Source: Candidatus Aerophobota bacterium
GTDB lineage: Bacteria; Aerophobota; Aerophobia; Aerophobales; JAGHCO01
DNA: 6,088 bases
Direction: 5' to 3'
Assembly (NCBI GenBank): GCA_021160405.1
Contig: JAGHCO010000104.1
Coordinates: 1-6,088, forward strand
The notes below the pieces were generated by a model. That model worked only from the letters and a program-made list of their open reading frames with translations, was not told the origin of the DNA and did no database searches. This document shows, in pieces, positions 1 through 5,202 of this stretch. The first letter of the stretch is position 1. Every line of letters begins with the position of its first letter. A program made the translations under genes and the position numbers.

Positions 1-265
1 GTCCAGGTCTAATGGGCTCTCCTACTTTACACCCGTCACAAAGAGGTAACGAAAAATATTCACCGTTTAATATAAGATGTCGTACAGCTTCATAATGCCA
101 GTGTTTAAGCATCCTTCCCGATACTGCCGGAGCTTCCCGTTTTTCGTCATTCTCATCAAGAAACTCCATAATTCTAATGTCCTGGACATTGCCTGCTACT
201 GCTTCATTGTTAAGATCATGCACATTAAGTTGCAATTTTATTGCAAAAGTTACATACTTAAGCAT
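1..265 (-). CDS. cas7a: Cas7a/Csa2 backbone subunit of type I-A Cascade (3'-partial, first 88 codons)
   Basis: The frame starts at the ATG at 263-265 and stays open to the left window edge. Visible in the 88 residues are an N-terminal RAMP-type beta strand, then VHDLNNEAVAGNV (residues 15-27), then PAVSGRMLKHWHYEA (46-60), then a CDGC pair (76-79) that could bind metal. The LN..AVGN and PAVSG..LKHWH signatures are those I associate with the DevR/Csa2 Cas7 family. In that family the subunit polymerises along the crRNA to form the Cascade backbone. The start is fixed by a strong Shine-Dalgarno AGAGGAGGTG (270-279) four bases upstream, which overlaps the end of cas8a. One base separates the cas8a stop from this ATG, so the two are probably translationally coupled. 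The rest of the gene lies outside the window. The family call is from remembered motifs, not a search. Confidence 0.88.
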   Translation of the reverse strand, partial: MLKYVTFAIKLQLNVHDLNNEAVAGNVQDIRIMEFLDENDEKREAPAVSGRMLKHWHYEAVRHLILNGEYFSLPLCDGCKVGEPIRPG

Positions 266-266
266 T

Positions 267-638
267 CTACACCTCCTCTTTTATCTCTTTTTCTATTTCT
301 TCTCTTTTTGCTGGGAAAGAAAAAGCAAGTATTGCAAGAGCGGTTTTCACTTCGTCAAAATTCTCATTTGCTAACTGGAACAGCTCCTTTATCTCTTTCT
401 CACTGGGAATATTTACAGGCCTATACTCCTTACCTGCTTTCTTCTTTTCATCTTCTTGAATTTTTCTTAATTCAGCCTCTCTTAACATCTTTACAAGTGT
501 CTCTTCAAGATCCTTTGAGTCCTTCCGAGCGTTTCGTATATTATCCGCATAATGATATTTCTTTTCTCTTACAAAATATCGGAGAGTACGCGCTACACTA
601 CTTATAGCCTCATTCTTAATAATTTCTGGTTTTATCAT
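267..638 (-). CDS. Candidate internally started small subunit (Cas11a/Csa5-like) encoded within the 3' end of cas8a
   Basis: The in-frame Met351 of cas8a (ATG at 636-638) follows AGAGGAGGTG with a 3-nt gap, a near-perfect match to the 16S anti-Shine-Dalgarno. The same 10-mer starts cas7a. Initiation here would give a 123-residue, mostly helical, charged protein (MIKPEIIKNEAISSVARTLR...). That is close to the usual length of Cascade small subunits, which bind the non-target strand along the belly of the complex. Internal translation of Cas11 from the large-subunit gene is established for subtypes I-B, I-C and I-D. In I-A the small subunit is normally a separate gene, csa5, which is not seen in this window. 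The site is seen directly in the sequence. That it is used, and that the product is Cas11a/Csa5, is inference. The alternative is a simple fusion in which GAG GAG GTG merely encodes Glu-Glu-Val. Confidence 0.55.
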   Translation of the reverse strand: MIKPEIIKNEAISSVARTLRYFVREKKYHYADNIRNARKDSKDLEETLVKMLREAELRKIQEDEKKKAGKEYRPVNIPSEKEIKELFQLANENFDEVKTALAILAFSFPAKREEIEKEIKEEV

Positions 639-1688
639 AGCCACCTCCTCTAAAAGATATCTTGCTGTATCTGGATATAAGAGATTTACATAACTATCTG
701 TTGTTGTTTCCTGTACATAAAGACGAGGAAAAGAAAGTAACGAAGGTAAATTTTTATAGTAAACAACCTTATGCAGTTCTTGCAAAGCTCCAAAAGCTCC
801 TTTTTGCAACATTTTATCGACTGAAACTATATTATAAGGATTTTCCAGAAATTTTAAATAATCTTCAATAGAGATTAAATAAGTACTTTCAACATGGTAA
901 ACCTGTCCTTGTTTTACGAGTAAACCGATAAATAAATTAAAATTCTTATTAAAAATTTCAGTTGTAGAAGGTATCTTGGCAAGGAAAGCCAGAGGGATTA
1001 AAACAGAAGGAATATCAGCAGGTAAGTATTCTTTATGTAAATAATGTTGTAGAGAAAAAATTTTCTCCAGATCTTCTCCTGTAATTTTATTTTGTGGAAT
1101 TGGGATTACTATGACCTCTTTTTGTCTAATGTTAAAAATAAATGAAGCAAACCACATTCCCAGAATGGCGAGCAACCCACATGTTTTACACAATTTTTTA
1201 GGAGAAGTTGGACGACGAAGCCCTCTTTTATTTTTTTGAATATCTATTTTATCCCTACTTTGGTGATATGAAGTACATGCAGAAAATCCAATTTGAATAC
1301 CTACCTTTTCTCCATTATGATTACAAATAGGTTCTTCTTTCCTGTTTTGGAGAAAAAAAGAGAATCTAAGATATTTGTTTAATTGACGGCTTTTATTTTC
1401 TCTTGCAAGTAAATTCCAACCCTTTTCTCCTATTTTTCCACTTCTTTTTATTCCAGGGGTACTTAAAAAGATATATTCAGATTGAAGAAGCCTATTGCAT
1501 AAAAAATTAAAAGTATAATTTAACTTTTCCATATCTCCTTCAATCTTCACAATATAATATCCAGCCTCAGGTAAGATTACTACTCTTTCAGCCCTTCCAT
1601 ATGCCTCAATTCCAACTCTTGCCAGTCCATAGGCAATCTTTACTTCCAAATCGGGAAATCCTGTGCCAGGTGTATATAAGGTAATCAT
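267..1688 (-). CDS. cas8a2: Cas8a2/Csa4-like large subunit of type I-A Cascade with a C-terminal small-subunit-like extension
   Basis: This 473-residue protein begins MITLYTPGTGFPDLEVKIAY, a start I associate with Csa4/Cas8a2. In that family the large subunit recognises the PAM and stabilises Cascade on target DNA. Residues 121-170 hold several possible metal ligands (C122, H124, C138 and the pair CKTC at 167-170), as in the zinc-finger-like region of Cas8a proteins. Residues 181-340 form the bulk of the protein without motifs I can name. From about 340 to 473 it becomes highly charged and helical (ARTLRYFVREKKYHYADNIR at 366-385, then Glu/Lys-rich helices). By memory Csa4 proteins are nearer 350-380 residues, so this tail of about 120 residues looks like an added Csa5/Cas11-type small subunit. 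The start ATG overlaps the HEPN stop as ATGA and has AAGGA seven bases upstream. The subtype is supported by the neighbouring cas7a, cas3' and cas3''. Exact Cas8a subfamily is less certain. Confidence 0.78.
   Translation of the reverse strand: MITLYTPGTGFPDLEVKIAYGLARVGIEAYGRAERVVILPEAGYYIVKIEGDMEKLNYTFNFLCNRLLQSEYIFLSTPGIKRSGKIGEKGWNLLARENKSRQLNKYLRFSFFLQNRKEEPICNHNGEKVGIQIGFSACTSYHQSRDKIDIQKNKRGLRRPTSPKKLCKTCGLLAILGMWFASFIFNIRQKEVIVIPIPQNKITGEDLEKIFSLQHYLHKEYLPADIPSVLIPLAFLAKIPSTTEIFNKNFNLFIGLLVKQGQVYHVESTYLISIEDYLKFLENPYNIVSVDKMLQKGAFGALQELHKVVYYKNLPSLLSFPRLYVQETTTDSYVNLLYPDTARYLLEEVAMIKPEIIKNEAISSVARTLRYFVREKKYHYADNIRNARKDSKDLEETLVKMLREAELRKIQEDEKKKAGKEYRPVNIPSEKEIKELFQLANENFDEVKTALAILAFSFPAKREEIEKEIKEEV
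270..279 (-). promoter_or_regulatory. cas7a Shine-Dalgarno
   Basis: AGAGGAGGTG lies four bases upstream of the cas7a ATG, within the last codons of cas8a. It settles the cas7a start and serves as an in-window reference for what a strong ribosome-binding site looks like in this genome. Confidence 0.85.
642..651 (-). promoter_or_regulatory. Internal Shine-Dalgarno inside cas8a
   Basis: AGAGGAGGTG lies three bases before an in-frame ATG (636-638) inside cas8a. It is the same 10-mer as the cas7a ribosome-binding site at 270-279, and stronger than the AAGGA in front of cas8a itself. It therefore marks a likely internal translation start for the C-terminal 123 residues. Confidence 0.6.
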
Positions 1689-2080
1689 TTTATTTCCTTT
1701 TTGACTCTTTCAAACACCAATTTTGCAACTTCTATTGCTTCTTTTGCATCTTCTTCTGTAGGTAAACCTTCTGGTAGGATTCCAGGTAGAGCATCTGGAT
1801 AGCGAGTTGGAATATAAAACCGATCTAAGATGATGATCTTATCGGTTAAATCATCAAATGGACCTGGTGAAGTAAAAGAAAAAATATCAGCGAGTTTGTG
1901 AGTCTGAGGATGAATTTCTCCTTTATAGGTTATAAAGCCTTTGAGAACTTTCTCAACACACTGCTGAGAGTGAAAGCAGGTCTGATTGTAAATTCCTTCT
2001 TTTAGAGCAAGCTTTGCCATCTTCAAATCCTCTTGCGCAAATGTAATCCATTTTTTGTAATCTCCCTCTTTGTTATTCAT
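1685..2080 (-). CDS. HEPN-domain protein paired with a MNT nucleotidyltransferase
   Basis: This 131-residue, largely helical protein has the HEPN pattern. An N-terminal helix (FAQEDLKMAKLALKEGIYN, 14-32) is followed by the core FHSQQCVEKVLKGFITYKG (36-54), then THKLADI (60-66), then PTRYPDALPG (91-100), and a final helix after TEEDAKEAIEVA. HEPN proteins encoded beside MNT nucleotidyltransferases form a widespread two-gene module. In some cases it is a toxin-antitoxin pair in which HEPN is an RNase and MNT silences it by adenylylation. The RX4-6H RNase motif is not present here: the three histidines (37, 57, 61) all precede the arginines (87, 93, 125). RNase activity is therefore doubtful or needs other residues. 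The start overlaps the stop of the upstream Cas3''-MNT gene as ATGA, with AAGGAG (2088-2093) seven bases before the ATG. The stop likewise overlaps the cas8a start. These couplings place it inside the cas operon rather than beside it. Confidence 0.82.
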   Translation of the reverse strand: MNNKEGDYKKWITFAQEDLKMAKLALKEGIYNQTCFHSQQCVEKVLKGFITYKGEIHPQTHKLADIFSFTSPGPFDDLTDKIIILDRFYIPTRYPDALPGILPEGLPTEEDAKEAIEVAKLVFERVKKEIK

Positions 2081-2430
2081 AAAATTACTCCTTTTTTAAT
2101 AATCTCTTCCTTAAAAAATCTTTTTTCACTCAATTGCCTAAATTCCTCTGGAGTATAGACCAGAATGTCTATGCCGACCTTAGGTTTAAGAAGTAAAAGC
2201 ACTTCCTTGCTTCTGTCCAAAAATGGTTTCTTTGTATCTTTTACAAGAATAAGATCAATATCAGACCATTTATTTATTTCATCATTGGCAAGTGAGCCAA
2301 ATAGTAAAATCTTTTCTGGATGGTATCCTTCTTTCAGTACCTTAATACATCTGTTTAGCTCTTTCTGTAAATTTATTTTTCTTTCTCTTACACTAACTCT
2401 TTCCACATAAGATGTTATTGTTTTACTCAT
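2077..2430 (-). CDS. Candidate free MNT nucleotidyltransferase from an internal start in the cas3''-MNT gene
   Basis: Met220 of the Cas3''-MNT frame (ATG at 2428-2430) is preceded by GGGGGGTGG (2434-2442), which can pair with the anti-Shine-Dalgarno if G-U pairs are allowed, with a short gap. Starting here gives 117 residues beginning MSKTITSYVERVSVRERK. That length fits a stand-alone MNT antitoxin, and the whole GSX10DXD catalytic core is included. The boundary coincides with the end of the HD domain. Two consecutive GGG glycine codons are conspicuous in this AT-rich gene. The ribosome-binding sequence is less canonical than the one inside cas8a, so use of this start is only moderately likely. 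If it is not used, MNT exists only as a fusion. Confidence 0.35.
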   Translation of the reverse strand: MSKTITSYVERVSVRERKINLQKELNRCIKVLKEGYHPEKILLFGSLANDEINKWSDIDLILVKDTKKPFLDRSKEVLLLLKPKVGIDILVYTPEEFRQLSEKRFFKEEIIKKGVIL

Positions 2431-3087
2431 TAACCACCCCCCAAATGGATTATCTGGCTCTTTCTTATACTCTTCTCTTTCAGAAGCTGCTGAAATATCG
2501 CATAGCTTAATAACATGATGAAATAGAGACATCTGCATCCTTCTTGTGTGCTGTTTAAGTAAACCACATCCTTTTGCCCATACTCTTAAACCTCTTGCCA
2601 TATTCTTAAGATCAAGAAGTACCAAATTTTTAACTTCTTCGGGAAAATATTCACTATTAAGTTCAGACACTCGTTCATCCCAGATGATTTTATTTGTTGA
2701 GTAATCTATAATTCCATCATTTATTGCCTGAACATCCGGTTTTTCAATATTATCACCTAAAAGACCTCTGTCAGAATGATGTATCGCCACTGCGAAGCTA
2801 ATGGGTTCTCTCAAATTTTCGGGAAGTATTTTATATAGGTAGGCTGCACCAACAGGAGCATGAGCAGGTAATTTCTTCCCTTTGCTTACGTTCTCCTGCC
2901 ACTTCTCGGTTAATTTACCAAGGTCATGAAAAATAACCATTTTACATAGAGCATCTTGAATATTTCCAAAAGGCAAAATTCTCATCAAACTGGGCTCAAA
3001 GATAGGATAAATAATTTGAAACTGTTCTTTAACTCTTTCAATGTGTTTTAGATATTCTTCCTTAGGACTAGATAAAAGATGATTCAT
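2077..3087 (-). CDS. cas3'': Cas3'' HD nuclease fused to a C-terminal MNT-type nucleotidyltransferase
   Basis: The protein has 336 residues and two domains. Residues 1-220 form a Cas3'' HD nuclease: H15 in YLKHIERV, the HD pair in IFHDLGK (H54, D55), H76 in HAPVGAAYLY, the pair H103-H104 in AIHHSDRG, and the late Asp in LCDISAASER (D197). All expected metal ligands are present, so the single-strand DNase of type I interference should be active. Residues about 236-336 form a minimal nucleotidyltransferase. It has LLFGSL...WSDIDLIL with an exact GSX10DXD spacing (G264, S265, D276, D278) and a third Asp in GIDILVY (D307), which fits the nucleotidyl-transfer active site. I know of separate I-A cas3'' genes and separate MNT genes, but not of this fusion. 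The start lies 20 nt inside the end of cas3' and has AAGGGA about nine bases upstream. The following HEPN gene overlaps it as ATGA. The partner domains imply a link between target cleavage and the MNT/HEPN module, but this is inference. Confidence 0.85.
   Translation of the reverse strand: MNHLLSSPKEEYLKHIERVKEQFQIIYPIFEPSLMRILPFGNIQDALCKMVIFHDLGKLTEKWQENVSKGKKLPAHAPVGAAYLYKILPENLREPISFAVAIHHSDRGLLGDNIEKPDVQAINDGIIDYSTNKIIWDERVSELNSEYFPEEVKNLVLLDLKNMARGLRVWAKGCGLLKQHTRRMQMSLFHHVIKLCDISAASEREEYKKEPDNPFGGWLMSKTITSYVERVSVRERKINLQKELNRCIKVLKEGYHPEKILLFGSLANDEINKWSDIDLILVKDTKKPFLDRSKEVLLLLKPKVGIDILVYTPEEFRQLSEKRFFKEEIIKKGVIL
2434..2442 (-). promoter_or_regulatory. Possible internal ribosome-binding site for MNT
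   Basis: GGGGGGTGG lies three bases before the in-frame ATG of Met220 at the HD/MNT domain boundary. It pairs with the anti-Shine-Dalgarno only with several G-U wobbles, so this is a weaker case than the internal site in cas8a. Confidence 0.35.
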
Positions 3088-4750
3088 CTGCTACTATCCC
3101 TTTTAATGAATCATAATTCGTGCTCTTAATAATATAAGTTCTAAAAGGACCAATCCTTATGTCTTTTTCTTCCACATTCTTTTTATTTCCCACGAGATCA
3201 CGAATATCAATTTCATGCTTTTTCTTATCTTCATTATACTTCCATAGAAGTTCCCACCTAATCACCTGCTTCTTGAATAAATTCCAGGCTAAGCTTACAT
3301 CAACATTAATAGAATTATTCTTAATATAGGCTTCATCTTTTTTGATAGAATTTATTATAGCGCTTATTATTATATCTTTTTTACTTTGCCTTTTCTTTAT
3401 GTTATCTATACCTAAAGAAAAATCTACGATCAATATAGTCGTAGGTTTACTCTCTCTTACTTGTATATTCTGTGGTTTTGAATCCGCGTATAACACTGAC
3501 TCGTAAAGGTCAATTAAAGAATCTCTTGCTGCATAATCATCGGCTTTATAGTCAAGTATATCGACAAATTTATAAACTTCGGAGAAATCTTTAATGTTAA
3601 AATTTCTATTTTCCTCCAGCCACTTTTTAGTTCTCTCTAAGTGGTTTTTCTCGTAGGGAAGATACCCCTTATTATCATTGTCTTCCGCAGGGAAAATTAT
3701 CATTTCTCCTTTTTCATTCCCATATCTTGCACATCTTCCTGCTCTCTGTACAAGTGAATCTGCAGGAGCAAGCTCTGTAAGCAATAGTTCTGCTGAAAAA
3801 TCCATCCCAGCCTCTAACACCTGAGTTGTTATAACAACTCCCCTTTTCTCATCTTTTAAAAGTTTTATAGCTCTCATTTCATGTTTTCTTTTATCTTTAA
3901 CTGTAAACCTTGAATGGAGAAGAACTATTCCATCATCCATATTAAGTTGCTTTCTCAGTTCCTCATAAATATATTGGGCACGTTTCACTTGATTGAGAAC
4001 AATAAGTGTTTTTTTGTTTTTGATTTTATCTAAAAGAGAACCTGATATGTTCACTTCGTTGTCTTTGTAAATTGGTTCCTTTTCAAAATGGATATCTATT
4101 TGATTGTTTAAACTTAAACCTTTAGAAATAATTTTTTGGTTTTCTCCGAGTTTTATGTTTTCAAATAAGCTACCCTCTAAAGATTTAGGCATAGTAGCAG
4201 TCATTACAATAAAAGGAATATTTGCTTTATATAATATTTCAAACATTGCTCGCATTATGGAAAAAGTAAATTCATCTCTATACATATGTGCTTCATCAAA
4301 TACTACTATTGAAGAGGCTATAGCTCCTGCTGGAATATCAAGATGGTGACCAACTTGACCACTTGCTCTTGCATACGCATATATAAATTGATCCAGTGTG
4401 GTAACTACTATATCAGCAATGAAGAATGGGTCATTAGGAGATACTCCATGCTGGAGCTCAACCAAGATATTTTTTGAAACCTTATTAGCATATCTGCTTA
4501 TTCGATCAGCAATAGAATTAACCAGAACTCTCATAGGAAGAACATATATAAGTCGAGGAGCAACAAAAAACTTATTCTTTACAAATTGAGCTAAAAAGGG
4601 AGCTATAACTGCTTCTGTCTTTCCGGAACCTGTTGGAGCTTTTAAAAGAATTGGATATTTTCCTTTTTCTATAATTTCCCACATCTTAATCTGGTGCTCA
4701 TAAGGAGCAGCAATATTCAAATAGTTTTTGTAAAAGCCATTGATATCCAT
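3068..4750 (-). CDS. cas3': Cas3' superfamily 2 DNA helicase (helicase-only Cas3 of type I-A)
   Basis: This 560-residue ATP-dependent helicase unwinds target DNA recruited by Cascade so that the HD nuclease can degrade it. The motifs run in order: a conserved Gln in APYEHQIKMW (Q20), Walker A APTGSGKTEA (38-47), the motif Ib region around TTLDQF (117-122), Walker B FDEAH (151-155), motif III TATMP (184-188), motif V region TTQVLEAGMD (308-317), and motif VI QRAGRCAR (335-342). All key residues are intact. There is no HD domain; it is encoded by the next gene, which overlaps the end of this one by 20 nt. The split Cas3'/Cas3'' arrangement is typical of subtype I-A. The start ATG has GGAGAG about nine bases upstream. 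It is the first intact gene after the ~450-nt spacer, so it probably opens the operon. A candidate promoter lies about 95 nt upstream. Confidence 0.95.
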   Translation of the reverse strand: MDINGFYKNYLNIAAPYEHQIKMWEIIEKGKYPILLKAPTGSGKTEAVIAPFLAQFVKNKFFVAPRLIYVLPMRVLVNSIADRISRYANKVSKNILVELQHGVSPNDPFFIADIVVTTLDQFIYAYARASGQVGHHLDIPAGAIASSIVVFDEAHMYRDEFTFSIMRAMFEILYKANIPFIVMTATMPKSLEGSLFENIKLGENQKIISKGLSLNNQIDIHFEKEPIYKDNEVNISGSLLDKIKNKKTLIVLNQVKRAQYIYEELRKQLNMDDGIVLLHSRFTVKDKRKHEMRAIKLLKDEKRGVVITTQVLEAGMDFSAELLLTELAPADSLVQRAGRCARYGNEKGEMIIFPAEDNDNKGYLPYEKNHLERTKKWLEENRNFNIKDFSEVYKFVDILDYKADDYAARDSLIDLYESVLYADSKPQNIQVRESKPTTILIVDFSLGIDNIKKRQSKKDIIISAIINSIKKDEAYIKNNSINVDVSLAWNLFKKQVIRWELLWKYNEDKKKHEIDIRDLVGNKKNVEEKDIRIGPFRTYIIKSTNYDSLKGIVADESSFI

Positions 4751-4843
4751 CTTCTTATTCTCTCCATGCGTTTTGCTTAATTTTTCTCTATTCCTTTTTT
4801 AACACTTTTGGATGCACTTCATCGGTAAAGGTCTCTCTCCAGA

Positions 4844-4873
4844 TTTATATTTTTGAAGTATTAAGAATTTCAA
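4844..4873 (-). promoter_or_regulatory. Candidate sigma70-like promoter for the cas3' operon
   Basis: On the minus strand TTGAAA (4868-4873) and TATAAA (4844-4849) are separated by 18 bases, each one mismatch from the sigma70 consensus. Transcription would begin near 4837, giving a leader of roughly 85 nt before cas3'. A loose TTGAA/TTCAA inverted repeat overlaps the -35 region and may be chance in such AT-rich DNA. If the organism is archaeal this reading does not apply. Confidence 0.4.
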
Positions 4874-4969
4874 TGCTAATAATACTCGTTTAATATTCGT
4901 TTGTTTATGACATCTTATTCGTTGTATCGGGTTTTTGTTTTTGCCAGAGATTCTTTAATATTTCCTGAC

Positions 4970-5104
4970 TCATGGCTCTTTTAAATCTTCGGGGGTGATT
5001 TCTTCTATATTTTTATTTAATAATTCAGATAAAACAAAAATACCTGCATCTACGAATGGATTGCCGGTGAGGGTAAAGTAATCTGGCATTTTGTACTCTC
5101 CCAA
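4970..5104 (-). pseudogene. N-terminal relic of a Cst1/Cas8b1-like (type I-B) gene
   Basis: From the ATG at 5087-5089 the frame reads MPDYFTLTGNPFVDAGI and continues with ITPEDLKEP before TGA at 4970-4972, 39 residues in all. A TTG five codons upstream (5102-5104) has AAGGAG at good distance and may be the true start. TGNPFVDAGI followed by a ...EITPEDL helix matches my memory of the N-terminus of Cst1, the CXXC-CXXC large subunit of subtype I-B Cascade, which is normally several hundred residues long. The following ~200 nt have stops in all frames and no recognisable continuation, so the gene was most likely truncated by deletion. No paired zinc cysteines remain. The alternative is an unrelated small protein. 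A working ribosome-binding site means a short peptide could still be made. Confidence 0.55.
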
Positions 5105-5106
5105 AC

Positions 5107-5134
5107 AGAATATCTCCTTTTTTTCTTCTGTCAA
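5107..5134 (-). promoter_or_regulatory. Weak promoter-like element upstream of the Cst1-like relic
   Basis: On the minus strand an exact TTGACA (5129-5134) is followed 16 bases later by TATTCT (5107-5112), a 4-of-6 match to the -10 box. The -10 overlaps sequence downstream of a ribosome-binding-like AAGGAG, so the element may be chance. If used, it would give a transcript beginning near the relic and running into cas3'. Confidence 0.2.
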
Positions 5135-5202
5135 ATGAAATTTGGTATTTAGTCTTTTCTAATTAATTAATTTTAAAGCTATATATAATAAAAGCCTTTT
5201 AT

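Larger units (their letters stand above)
4751..5202. other. Spacer between the RAMP gene and cas3'
   Basis: This ~450-nt gap has no intact large gene on either strand. It contains the Cst1-like relic (4970-5104), two candidate promoters, and stop-rich sequence. At its cas3' end, the frame 4788-4841 reads WRETFTDEVHPKVLKKE then a stop, which looks protein-like but is too short to assign. No CRISPR repeats, tRNA or convincing terminator hairpin was seen. Confidence 0.7.

Noticed and set aside
77..607. Plus-strand open frame of 176 codons
   Set aside because: It runs antisense across the start of cas7a and the end of cas8a, both with clear motifs and ribosome-binding sites. Its product is a low-complexity Leu/Phe/Ser-rich shadow with no plausible start signal.
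2165..2410. Plus-strand open frame of 81 codons over the MNT domain
   Set aside because: It is the shadow of the nucleotidyltransferase region, whose GSX10DXD motif identifies the true frame.
5171..5201. Possible terminator hairpin after the RAMP gene
   Set aside because: The best pairing is AAAG(G)CT with AGCTTT, a bulged stem of six weak pairs with a 12-nt loop and no directly following U-run on the minus strand. It is not distinguishable from general AT-rich sequence.
4751..5202. CRISPR array or leader in the spacer upstream of cas3'
   Set aside because: No 24-37 nt repeat recurs at regular intervals there, or anywhere else in the window.
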